A stretch of 64,000 bases of DNA from the NCBI GenBank assembly GCA_050696075.1, contig JBOGUF010000191.1, forward strand, positions 29,810-93,809, written 5' to 3'. How positions within the stretch are numbered: position 1 is the first letter of the stretch; every line of letters begins with the position of its first letter. The notes below the pieces were generated by a model. The model had not been told where the DNA came from and searched no databases. It saw only the letters and a program-made list of their open reading frames with translations. This stretch comes from JBOGUF01 sp050696075 (lineage in GTDB: Bacteria; Chloroflexota; Chloroflexia; Thermomicrobiales; UBA6265). Both the position numbers and the translations under genes were made by a program. Shown in pieces: positions 1 through 7,395 of the stretch.

Positions 1-644
1 GCCGCCCGCGTCAGGTCGTGGGAGGCGTAGACGATCGTCTTTCCTTCCTGGCGAAGTTGCTCGAAGAGTCCAACCAGCAGTTCTTGGGTCGGCACGTCGA
101 CGCCGGAGAATGGCTCGTCGAGAAGGTAGACATCGCCCTGTTGGAGGAGCGCGCGGGCCAGGAAGACTCGCTGCTGCTGGCCGCCAGAGAGAGCGCCGAT
201 CTGTACGCTGGCGAACCGGCCCATTCCGACTTGATCGAGCGCGGCCAAGGCTCTGTTGTTTTCGTCCAAGCCGAACGGCAGCCAGCGGGAGCGCCGATTG
301 GCGCGGGCGAGCAGTGTCACGTCGAGGACGCTGACCGGGAAGGTCCAATCAACGGACGTGCGCTGCGGCACATAGACGACCCTGGGCGTGGGACGCGAGA
401 CCGGTATGCCGTCGAATTGGACCTGGCCGTGGGTTGGCGGCAGCATGCCGGCAAGCACCTTCAGCAGCGTGCTCTTGCCGGCGCCGTTCGGCCCGACGAG
501 GCTCGTCGTTTCCTCCGCGGCGAACGCCAGGCTGACGTCTTCCAGCGCCGAGCGGTCCTCGAAGTGGACGCTCAACTCGTCCGTTTCAAGTCGGAGACGG
601 GCACGACCGGCCTCTGATTCGACGGTGGCCGCGTAACCTTCCAT
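1..644 (-). CDS. Metal ABC transporter ATP-binding protein (3' end cut by window edge)
   Basis: Reading leftward from an ATG at 644, the frame stays open to base 1, so the C-terminus lies outside the window. The product is the nucleotide-binding subunit of a zinc/manganese-type importer and would drive uptake from the cytoplasmic face of the membrane. Visible motifs in order are Walker A GPNGAGKST, a Q-loop region (YVPQRTSVDW, typical of the ZnuC/MntB group), signature LSGGQQQRV, Walker B VYLLDEP and the H-loop SHD. It starts six bases after the stop of the binding-protein gene, so the two are co-transcribed. The permease expected next would lie beyond base 1. Metal specificity cannot be read from this subunit. 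Confidence 0.93.
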   Translation of the reverse strand, partial: MEGYAATVESEAGRARLRLETDELSVHFEDRSALEDVSLAFAAEETTSLVGPNGAGKSTLLKVLAGMLPPTHGQVQFDGIPVSRPTPRVVYVPQRTSVDWTFPVSVLDVTLLARANRRSRWLPFGLDENNRALAALDQVGMGRFASVQIGALSGGQQQRVFLARALLQQGDVYLLDEPFSGVDVPTQELLVGLFEQLRQEGKTIVYASHDLTRA

Positions 645-650
645 CGATCG

Positions 651-1661
651 CTACCGTAAGGCTTCGACGATGAGCCGGGTATCTGTCTGCATCAAGCCGA
701 TGTAGGTGTCCGCGCCGGAGTCCTCGTCGCCCAAGCTGTCGGTGTAGAGGTCGTCGACGATCGCGATGCCGGCTTCCGCCGCCAGTTTCGCGGCGAGTTC
801 CGGGTTGGTCGTGGTCTCGGCGAAGATGGCCGGGACTTGTGCCTCGGCGATCAGATCGAGGAGCGCGGCGATGTCCCGCGCCGACGCCTCGGTCCGGGTG
901 TCGAGGCCCGGAATGACGGTGCCGACAATCTCGAGGCCGTACCGTTCGGCATAGTAGCGCAGCGCGTCGTGGTTGGTGACCATTTTGCGCCGATCGGCGG
1001 GGATCAAGGCGATGCGTTCGGCGATCGCGGCGTCGAGTTGGTCGAGGTTGGCTTGATAGGTCGCCAGTCGTGCCTCGTAGGCGGTGGCGCCGTCCGGGTC
1101 GAGCGCGCCGAGGTCGGCGGCGATGCTGGCGACCATCGTCTTGACCCGCGTGGGGTCGAACCAGACGTGCGGGTCGCCCTCGGCGAACTCCTCCTCATCA
1201 GAAGCGATCGTCTCGATGTCGCGGGTGACGACGAAGACCTCGGCTTCGCTGCCGGCGTTGTCGATGAGGGAGTTCGACCACGCGTCGAGATGCAATCCGT
1301 GGACGAAGACCGCGTCGGCCTCCTCGACCTTGACGAGATCCTCCGGCGCGGGCTCGAAGTCGTGGGGGTCGGCGTTGGCCGGCAAGAGCGACTCGACCGC
1401 GACCCGCTCGCCCCCGATCTGGGCGACGAGGTCGGCGATGATGCCCGTAGTTGCGACCACGTTGAGCGGACCTTCGTCGCGTGGCAGCGCGGCCGGCAGC
1501 GGCGCGGGTTCGGGGAAGGGTGGGAAGTCGTCGGCCGCCGGAGACGCCTGCTCCCGCGCGAACGTGGCTCCGGACGTCGCCAGCGTCGCCGCGATGAGTG
1601 CGACCGCAAGGGCAGTCCAGGCTGTCCGAGTCTTGCTGTTGCGAAGAGAACGAACAACCAT
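651..1661 (-). CDS. Metal ABC transporter substrate-binding protein (ZnuA/TroA family)
   Basis: Extracytoplasmic solute-binding protein of the cluster 9 family (PF01297), which captures Zn2+ or Mn2+ for the adjacent ATPase. An N-terminal hydrophobic stretch after RSLRNSKTRTAW gives a signal peptide or anchor. Metal-ligand landmarks of the family are present: ADPHDFEP, the HGLHLDAW segment, GDPHVWFDP, NHDALRYY and the late acidic IVDDLYTDSLG loop. The His-rich loop seen in many true ZnuA proteins is absent; only an acidic DEEEFAEGDPH segment is present, so zinc versus manganese is undecided. I use the ATG at 1661, 11 bases after GGAGG; a GTG at 1670 is an alternative. It heads an operon with the ATPase and has a candidate Fur-type operator upstream. 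Confidence 0.93.
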   Translation of the reverse strand: MVVRSLRNSKTRTAWTALAVALIAATLATSGATFAREQASPAADDFPPFPEPAPLPAALPRDEGPLNVVATTGIIADLVAQIGGERVAVESLLPANADPHDFEPAPEDLVKVEEADAVFVHGLHLDAWSNSLIDNAGSEAEVFVVTRDIETIASDEEEFAEGDPHVWFDPTRVKTMVASIAADLGALDPDGATAYEARLATYQANLDQLDAAIAERIALIPADRRKMVTNHDALRYYAERYGLEIVGTVIPGLDTRTEASARDIAALLDLIAEAQVPAIFAETTTNPELAAKLAAEAGIAIVDDLYTDSLGDEDSGADTYIGLMQTDTRLIVEALR

Positions 1662-1753
1662 CGTGCCCACGACCTCCTACCCGTATACAGTGTGCCAAAT
1701 GTGTCGACGTTCAAAGACGCTCCGCACCGGCCGCGCCCTCGATGCCGGACCGC

Positions 1754-1785
1754 ACGGTAGCATGTATTGAGACGATGTGTCAATA
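1754..1785 (-). promoter_or_regulatory. Candidate promoter with overlapping Fur-family operator upstream of the metal transporter operon
   Basis: Reading leftward, a perfect -35 TTGACA (1783-1778) is followed 18 bases on by a poor -10 TACCGT (1759-1754). The -35 lies inside a 9-3-9 inverted repeat (1765-1785), with arms TATTGAGAC and GTGTCAATA that match at 8 of 9 positions, in otherwise GC-rich DNA. It sits about 95 bases before the binding-protein start and just after the Fur-family gene. Repressor binding here would block RNA polymerase. The operator role is inference. Confidence 0.55.
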
Positions 1786-1787
1786 AC

Positions 1788-2249
1788 TCAGGGAAACGAG
1801 CGGGCGATGACGGCGACGGCGCCCTCTTGGCAGGTCGGGCAGACGCCGAAGACCTCCAGGTGATGACCGTGGATGGAGAAGTCGGTATCGCGCACCAGAT
1901 CGGTGACCAGCTCGTCGACTGGGCAGCGGGTAAAGGCCACCGTTGTGCCACATTCGGAGCAGACGAGGTGGTGGCGGTGGCCGGGGATGCCGACGACATA
2001 AGCAGGATGACCGCCCGGTTGCAGAAGCCGGGTCAGGACGTCGACCGAAGCGAGGATTTCGAGCGTGCGGTAGATAGTGGCGCGACCGATGTCCGGTAGC
2101 TCCGCGACGAGTTGCTCGGCGGAGAAGGGGCGATGGCGACGCAAGACCGCGGCGACGACGTCGCGCCGCGGCCCCGTGAGCCGGTAGCCGTGGTCCATGA
2201 GCAATTCGCTGACGTCGTGTGCGGTGATCGGGGCAGTGGCCGTATCCAT
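1788..2249 (-). CDS. Fur-family metal-responsive transcriptional repressor
   Basis: A 153-residue Fur-superfamily protein of normal length. The N-terminal winged helix contains the family pattern RLTGPRRDVVAAVL and IGRATIYRTLEIL. The C-terminal dimerisation/metal domain has a His-rich GHRHHLVCSECG with a CxxC pair, and a second CxxC (VCPTC) near the end, which together form the structural zinc site. It is transcribed in the same direction as the metal importer, with the candidate operator between them. This suggests a Zur- or Mur-like role controlling uptake, probably including the downstream operon. Which metal it senses cannot be decided from sequence alone. Confidence 0.93.
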   Translation of the reverse strand: MDTATAPITAHDVSELLMDHGYRLTGPRRDVVAAVLRRHRPFSAEQLVAELPDIGRATIYRTLEILASVDVLTRLLQPGGHPAYVVGIPGHRHHLVCSECGTTVAFTRCPVDELVTDLVRDTDFSIHGHHLEVFGVCPTCQEGAVAVIARSFP

Positions 2250-2352
2250 GCCGGAAAGGGTAGCACAGCCGTTCCACCGGCCCTCGAGATGTCCGGCGTG
2301 GGATAATGGACCGTTGATTTGGAGTGGATAAGCCGACTGAGTCGAGGGACAG

Positions 2353-4419
2353 ATGGTCAGTTCACTAACGGTGGACCGAAAGACGCGCCGTGTCAGCGGA
2401 TCGCTTTCGGTCAGACTTTTCTGGGCGGTTCTGGCGCTGACCGGTGCTGTGGCGATGGCGCCAATCGGCGCCCCGGTCGAGGCGTCTACCCAGGCGAGCC
2501 GTGCGGTCGTCTGGGACCAGTACGACGTCTCCCTGACGCTCCGGCCGGATGGATCCTACCGGGTCATCGAACGGATGGTTGTCAACTTCCAGGGCGGTCC
2601 CTTTACCTTCGGCAACGCGGCGATCCCACGCGAACGCGTCGACGGCATCAATAACGTCGGCATCACCGAGGCCACGGCGGACGGCGACGTCGCCTACGAC
2701 CCGGTTGACTGGGATGACTTCGAGCGAGCGCCGGGAACCTATACCGCAACCCTGACCAATACCGAGATTCGGATCGAGTGGGGTTTTGCATCGACGACCA
2801 ACGAGCAGCGAATCTTCCTCCTCTCGTATGACGTGTACGGCGCGCTTCGGGTCTATTTGGACAACGACCCACCCAATCAGCAAATCTGGTGGACGGCGAT
2901 CGGCCGTGACGTGACCGAGATCGCGCCGGTGCGACAATCAACGGTGACGGTGACGTTGCCGCTGCCGGTGCCGCTCGATCAGGTGCAGATCGGCGAGGCG
3001 GGCGAAGAGGACCCGGCCGACTACACGGACGACGGGCAGGTATTCACCTGGCAACGCACGAGCCTGGGGGCCGGCGACTCCTTCGAGGTACGCGTCCAGT
3101 TCCCGCTGATTATCAATGCCGCGGCGCCGTCGTGGCAGCAAGAGGATGACGAACGCCGGCGGCAGGACGAGGAGGACGAAGAACGCGGCGCGATTCTCAA
3201 CCTCATGTTCCTCGGCATCGCCATGGCCTCGACCGTCCTCGGCGGCGTCGGCGTCTACGGGCTGTGGTACACCCGCGGCCGTGATCCGCAAGTCGGCCCC
3301 GTCGCCGACTTCCTGCCGACGCCGCCGGACGATCTTTCGCCCGGCGCCGCGGGGGTGCTGGTGGATGAAGTGGCGCACGAGCGCGATGTCGTGGCGACGC
3401 TGGTTGACCTGGGCAATCGAGGCGTCATCAAGATCGACGAGGTCGTCGAGGAAGGCATCCTGGGCTTTGGCGGTGGGCGTGACTTCAACCTGCGCCTGGA
3501 GAAGGCAGACGCCGAGCTCTCGCGCTACGAGCGCGCGCTGGTGGAAACGCTCTTCGGCCTGACGCCGAAGGCCGGCGAGGACGTGAAGCTCAGCACCGTC
3601 AAGAGCCGATTCACTGAGGCGCAAGAAACGATCAAGAACCACCTCTACGAGGAGCTGGTGAAGCGGGGGTACTTCCCCACGTCGCCGGAGAAGACGCGCA
3701 CGACCTATAAGAACATTGGTGTTGCCGCGCTGGTGATTCTCGGCATCGGCGGTTGGACGGTGATCAGCGCGATCGCGGAAATCGCGCCGCTGATTTGGCT
3801 GGTCTTCTCGGTCTTCTTTGTGCTTGCGATCGCGCTGGTGCTGACGTCCAGTGCGATGCCACGCAAGTCACTGGCGGGCGCCGAGTCGGCGGCGAAGTGG
3901 CGCGCCTTCCGCCGCTATCTGGAAGATATCGATCGCTACGAGAAACTGGACGAGGCAAAGGGCATCTTCGACAAGTACCTGCCCTACGCCATCGCGTTCG
4001 ACCTGGAGCAAAGCTGGGTGCGCAAGTTCGCCGGCGTCGGCGCGGAGGCGCCCTCGTGGTATGGCGGACCCGGCGGTTGGGTGGGTGACGCCTATCCCCG
4101 GCGGGGTCCGCGCCGGCGCGGACCCGTCATTTTCGACGGCGGCTACGGGCCGGGCTGGGGTGGTTCCGGCGGCAGCGGAGGTGGCCCAGACTTCGACCTA
4201 CCGGACATGCCTGATCTGCAAGATACGAGCGACCGTGCGGGCCGCTCACTGCAATCGGCCAGTGGGGGGCTGTTTGACATGCTCAACACCGCGGCCCGTA
4301 CCTTCAGCGGCTTCAGCGGCGGCTCACGCCGCGGCGGCGGCTGGGGCGGCAGCCGTGGCTTCGGCGGCGGCGGCTCCCGCGGTGGCTCCTCGGGCGGCGG
4401 CTCGCGTGGATTTGGATGA
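2353..4419 (+). CDS. DUF2207 family membrane protein
   Basis: A 688-residue protein of the DUF2207 (YciQ-like) family, function unknown. It has an N-terminal signal sequence around residues 20-40 and an extracytoplasmic beta-rich domain beginning VVWDQYDVSLTLRPDGSYRV. A first transmembrane helix follows an acidic stretch (ILNLMFLGIAMASTVLGGV), then comes a cytoplasmic region, and two more helices lie around residues 455-500. The C-terminus is glycine/serine low complexity (GGSRGGGWGGSRGFGGGG), typical for the family. ATG at 2353 follows GAGGGA. It has no obvious partner: upstream is the divergent Fur-family gene, and downstream is repeat-filled intergenic DNA. Confidence 0.88.
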   Translation: MVSSLTVDRKTRRVSGSLSVRLFWAVLALTGAVAMAPIGAPVEASTQASRAVVWDQYDVSLTLRPDGSYRVIERMVVNFQGGPFTFGNAAIPRERVDGINNVGITEATADGDVAYDPVDWDDFERAPGTYTATLTNTEIRIEWGFASTTNEQRIFLLSYDVYGALRVYLDNDPPNQQIWWTAIGRDVTEIAPVRQSTVTVTLPLPVPLDQVQIGEAGEEDPADYTDDGQVFTWQRTSLGAGDSFEVRVQFPLIINAAAPSWQQEDDERRRQDEEDEERGAILNLMFLGIAMASTVLGGVGVYGLWYTRGRDPQVGPVADFLPTPPDDLSPGAAGVLVDEVAHERDVVATLVDLGNRGVIKIDEVVEEGILGFGGGRDFNLRLEKADAELSRYERALVETLFGLTPKAGEDVKLSTVKSRFTEAQETIKNHLYEELVKRGYFPTSPEKTRTTYKNIGVAALVILGIGGWTVISAIAEIAPLIWLVFSVFFVLAIALVLTSSAMPRKSLAGAESAAKWRAFRRYLEDIDRYEKLDEAKGIFDKYLPYAIAFDLEQSWVRKFAGVGAEAPSWYGGPGGWVGDAYPRRGPRRRGPVIFDGGYGPGWGGSGGSGGGPDFDLPDMPDLQDTSDRAGRSLQSASGGLFDMLNTAARTFSGFSGGSRRGGGWGGSRGFGGGGSRGGSSGGGSRGFG

Positions 4420-4426
4420 CGAGCTC

Positions 4427-4473
4427 TCAGCCGTCAGCCGTCAGCCGTCAGCCGTCAGCCGTCAGCCGTCAGC
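4427..4473. repeat. Tandem 7-bp repeat (TCAGCCG), about 6.7 copies
   Basis: Directly after the DUF2207 stop the heptamer TCAGCCG is repeated without interruption from 4427 to 4473. Unit length and lack of spacers exclude a CRISPR array. Being a multiple of seven, it would shift frame if copy number changed within a gene; here it is intergenic. Confidence 0.9.
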
Positions 4474-4497
4474 ATGGTCACGGTGAGCCACAGCCAC

Positions 4498-4592
4498 TCC
4501 TTGTCATGCCGAGCTTGGCGAGGCATCTGACTCTCGTGAGAGACGTCGTTCATCAGGAGCAGAGCCCTCGACTTCGCTCGGGATGACGAAGG
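4498..4592. repeat. REP-like dispersed intergenic repeat, copy 1
   Basis: Imperfectly palindromic block opening with TGTCATGCCGAGC and closing with GCTCGGGATGACGAAG, so the ends are near reverse complements (GTCATnC / GnATGAC). A second, more diverged block with the same ends occurs at 6430-6592. This is the form of short dispersed intergenic repeats common in bacterial genomes. No coding potential is evident. Confidence 0.6.
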
Positions 4593-4604
4593 GAGGCGAC
4601 TGGA

Positions 4605-4655
4605 ATGAAAGCGGAAAGCGGAAAGCTGATGGCTGATGGCTGAATGCTGATTGCT
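4605..4655. repeat. Degenerate short tandem repeats
   Basis: Two adjoining runs: GAAAGCG repeated imperfectly, then GCTGATG/GCTGAATG-type units. Together with the heptamer array and REP-like block they fill the gap between 4420 and 4761, which holds no gene that I can support. Confidence 0.6.
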
Positions 4656-4761
4656 CGTCGCAGGACCGTGATGGTACGATAGGGGCGAGTTGGTGCTTCG
4701 TGCGCCCGCCGGGCCGGATGGCTTGCGCCCGGCGTTGGACGAATCGCCTTCGGGGGTCGAC

Positions 4762-5565
4762 ATGGTTGTCTTGCGTCCCGCGCCGGCTGTCCGATTACTG
4801 CTCGGCGCGCTCGTTCTCTTTTTCAGCGTCATTTCTTCGCTTGCATTCGCGCCCCGGTCGGCGGTCGGAACGGAGCAGGTCGTCGTCAACGGTCGCACCT
4901 ACGACGCCTACATCCCGACGGCGACAAAAGAGGGGCAGTTCGAGCATTACACCTGCGAATTCGACGCGGCCTGGGTCGTTCTCGAGACCTTCGGGATCAA
5001 TCTCGGGCTCGCGGAGATGCTCGCGATCGTTGGGCACGACACCAGTATCGAGCCTTACTATCAACAAACGGCGAACGGCATCGTCATCTACGGCGGCGAC
5101 GTGACGACCGCGTTTTCCGGCAACTACGCCGACAACTTCCTGGCCCGCACCACCGGCACGGCGATGTGGCCGCTCTTCGAGGATTACGGTCTCGACGTCA
5201 GCCGGGTGCAGGACCGTGAGCAGATCGAGCGAGCGCTGGAACAAGGCAAGCTGATCTGGATCAAGACGACGGTCGACTTCCAGCCGTGGACGCCAGCGAC
5301 CTGGGTAATGCCGGACGGCGACAGCTATCAAACCGTCCTCGGCAACGACCACGCCGTGGTCATCATGGGCTACAACGACCAGGGTGTCGTCATCCGCGAC
5401 GTCCTCGGCCCCACCAGTTCGAACTGGAACCGCGTCTACGAATACGAGGTTGACTGGGATACCTTCCTTTGGGCCTGGGGCTCCCACGGCAAAGACGGCC
5501 TCGCCGTTGGCCGGCCGATTCCCGAAGGCGACGGCACGGGCATCGGGTCTGTCGCGGTCGAGTGA
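4762..5565 (+). CDS. Secreted C39-like peptidase family protein
   Basis: A protein of about 267 residues, using the ATG at 4762. This start places a clear signal peptide (VVLRPAPAVRLLLGALVLFF) at the N-terminus; an upstream GTG at 4690 would add 24 residues and no motif. The mature part has the peptidase C39-like (C39_2) pattern: an early Cys in YTCEFDAAWVVLE, a late His in GNDHAVVIMGYN and an Asp in VVIRDVLGP, forming a papain-type Cys-His-Asp arrangement. The usual Q-C order is altered (CEFDAAW instead of QxNDCGPA), so catalytic activity is uncertain. Its stop overlaps the next start (TGATG), so it is translationally coupled to the glycosyltransferase. Confidence 0.72.
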   Translation: MVVLRPAPAVRLLLGALVLFFSVISSLAFAPRSAVGTEQVVVNGRTYDAYIPTATKEGQFEHYTCEFDAAWVVLETFGINLGLAEMLAIVGHDTSIEPYYQQTANGIVIYGGDVTTAFSGNYADNFLARTTGTAMWPLFEDYGLDVSRVQDREQIERALEQGKLIWIKTTVDFQPWTPATWVMPDGDSYQTVLGNDHAVVIMGYNDQGVVIRDVLGPTSSNWNRVYEYEVDWDTFLWAWGSHGKDGLAVGRPIPEGDGTGIGSVAVE

Positions 5566-6344
5566 TGTGCGGTTGCCATCGGCCCCGCGCGGATGTCCTT
5601 GGTTTCCCAGTCGATCTGATGGCGCCGGATCGCGTTCGTCACGCGATCGAGCGGGCACTGGCCAACCCTTGGGACGGTCGTTGCCGCCACGTCGTTACCC
5701 TCAACCCCGAGTACGTGATGGCCGCGCGGCGCGACGCCGCGTTCGCGGCCGGCATCCGCGCGGCCGACCTGGTCACGGCCGACGGCGTCGGCGTGGCGCT
5801 GGCGATCCGGCTGGATCGACACGCACGGGCGGCGGCGTTCGGTCGAGTCACCGGCGTGGAACTCCTGGGGTGGCTGGCTGAGAAAAGCGGTCCGCTCGGC
5901 GCGCCGCTCTTCTTGATAGGCGCCGGTCCGGGCGTGTCCGAAGCGGCGGCGTCGGCATTGCGGCAGCAGCAATCCGATGCGGCAATCGCGGGTTTCTGGA
6001 GCGAGGGCACGGCCGAGCCGCAACACGACCGCGAGGCAATTGCCCGGATCGCGGCAAGCGGGGCACGGGCCGTTGCGGTCGCCTATGGGGCGCTGGGCCA
6101 AGTCTTATGGATCGAACGCAACCGCGCCGCGCTCGCCGGGGCCGGAGTCCGGCTCGCCGTTGGCGTCGGTGGCTCTTTCGACTACTGCGCCGGCCGGGTT
6201 CCCCGTGCGCCGTCAGTCGTGCAACGCCTCGGCCTCGAGTGGTTCTATCGGCTGGCGCGCGAACCATGGCGATGGCGACGGCAAGCGGTGCTGCCGCTCT
6301 TTGCGGTCTTGGTCTTGTGGGAAAGGATCAAGCGGCCGCGTTGA
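5565..6344 (+). CDS. WecG/TagA/CpsF family glycosyltransferase
   Basis: A 259-residue GT26-family enzyme. Relatives transfer N-acetylmannosamine or related sugars onto lipid-linked intermediates for teichoic acid, enterobacterial common antigen or exopolysaccharide synthesis at the inner membrane face. Family marks: VTLNPEYVMAARRD, TADGVGVALAIR, FLIGAGPGVSEAA and the C-terminal GVGGSFDYCAGRVPRAPSV followed by LEWFYRLAREPWR. I use the ATG at 5565, overlapping the upstream stop; earlier in-frame starts lie wholly inside the peptidase gene. No other cell-envelope polysaccharide gene is nearby, so its pathway is unknown. Confidence 0.9.
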   Translation: MCGCHRPRADVLGFPVDLMAPDRVRHAIERALANPWDGRCRHVVTLNPEYVMAARRDAAFAAGIRAADLVTADGVGVALAIRLDRHARAAAFGRVTGVELLGWLAEKSGPLGAPLFLIGAGPGVSEAAASALRQQQSDAAIAGFWSEGTAEPQHDREAIARIAASGARAVAVAYGALGQVLWIERNRAALAGAGVRLAVGVGGSFDYCAGRVPRAPSVVQRLGLEWFYRLAREPWRWRRQAVLPLFAVLVLWERIKRPR

Positions 6345-6382
6345 CCGGATCGAAGCTCTCGGTCCGCCCTTACATAAATACC

Positions 6383-6394
6383 GCGTACGTACGC
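6383..6394. other. 12-bp perfect palindrome GCGTACGTACGC
   Basis: Perfect dyad just downstream of the glycosyltransferase stop, flanked by a short AT-rich stretch on each side (ACATAAATACC and AAATCAATTGG). It could be a protein-binding site; no function can be assigned. Confidence 0.45.
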
Positions 6395-6429
6395 AAATCA
6401 ATTGGCCGTTAGGCGGCGTTTGACAAGCT

Positions 6430-6592
6430 CCGTCATGCTGAGGCGACGCCGAAGCACGCCCTGAGGAACCGACGGGCATCCCCCGGCGACGCCGACCCGT
6501 CATGACGGCGATGGTGGCCTCAATCCCCGTGCCTGATGATCGGCGGTGCGCTTCGCGCGGGGATGCTTCGCTGCCTCAGCATGACGGGGTGC
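6430..6592. repeat. REP-like dispersed intergenic repeat, copy 2 (extended)
   Basis: Opens with CCGTCATGCTGAGGCGACGCCGAAGC and ends with the near-complement GCTTCGCTGCCTCAGCATGACGG, giving a long imperfect inverted repeat. The centre contains CCGTCATGACGG, itself a palindrome. It shares terminal words with the block at 4498-4592. No coding potential. Confidence 0.65.
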
Positions 6593-6601
6593 CAACGCGG
6601 C

Positions 6602-7171
6602 CTAGGCGTCCGGAACCACGAAGCTCACGAGTTGGATGTCGCCCGCGGTCACGATACCTTCGGCGGTGAAAACGGGTGCGGGGGTGGCGGCCGGCGTGCC
6701 GGTTTCTTCAGGACCGACGGTCAACGAAAGGGTATCGAGGCCCTCGCCGAGCTTGCCGCCGTCGAGGATGCAGACCGTGAACGCAAAACGCCCCTCGCCG
6801 TTCATCGTCGCGATGCCCTTCAACTCGCGGTCCTCCTCCGGCTCGCCCTCAATCGGCCCGTAGCTCGTGATCTCAATGCTTTCGATTCGGGTCCCATCGG
6901 TGCCGAGCCATTGGAACTGGCCGAAGATCTCCGGCTCATCGCTGTCTTCGAAGATCAATCGCGTCCCAAGAAAGAGGAACTGCGCATCGCCGGAATCCAC
7001 GGTCACGACGCCACCGCCTGCCGCGCCGCCACTGCCCTGTACCGCGTGGTGAGCGTTGGGTGCTGCCCCCGCGTTTCGTACCGATGCCGCGGTCGCTCCG
7101 AGTGCCAGACCAACGAGTCCGAACTTCATAGCCGATCGTCGGGTCAGCGATTCGACTGAGTGTCTAACCAC
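6602..7171 (-). CDS. Secreted Tat-signal hypothetical protein
   Basis: A protein of about 189 residues, reading from a GTG at 7171 preceded by a strong AAGGAGCAGGAGC ribosome-binding site; a more upstream start at 7219 has no such site. The N-terminus LTRRSAMKFGLVGLALG is a twin-arginine-like signal (RR followed by a hydrophobic core), so it is probably exported folded. The mature domain has a beta-rich pattern (DAQFLFLGTRLIFEDSD, ELKGIATMNGEGRFAFTVCILDGG) and ends with a repeat-like IQLVSFVVPDA. It resembles secreted proteins of unknown function found in Chloroflexota-type genomes. It stands alone between the REP-like block and the LuxR regulator. Confidence 0.7.
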   Translation of the reverse strand: MVRHSVESLTRRSAMKFGLVGLALGATAASVRNAGAAPNAHHAVQGSGGAAGGGVVTVDSGDAQFLFLGTRLIFEDSDEPEIFGQFQWLGTDGTRIESIEITSYGPIEGEPEEDRELKGIATMNGEGRFAFTVCILDGGKLGEGLDTLSLTVGPEETGTPAATPAPVFTAEGIVTAGDIQLVSFVVPDA

Positions 7172-7395
7172 GCTCCTGCTCCTTCCATGCGAACGATCGA
7201 CTCGTCTACCTGAATCCAATCGCAGGTCGATAGTATGCCGCCAACCGCTCTCGCGCTAGAGACGAAAGGGGGCTGTCATCGCTCGCTCCACAGCATGGGG
7301 CTACGGGCAACGGATGTCATTGTGAGAGTTACCCATTTTTCCGGCATGATCCGAGAGCATATACATCGGCAGGATTGCCGAGGGCGGAGAACAAG

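Noticed and set aside
837..1760. Long frame antisense to the metal-binding protein gene
   Set aside because: It mirrors the opposite strand in GC-rich DNA and shows no family motifs; the leftward binding-protein gene has clear ligand motifs.
4427..4473. Possible CRISPR array
   Set aside because: Unit is 7 bases with no spacers; no cas genes in the window.
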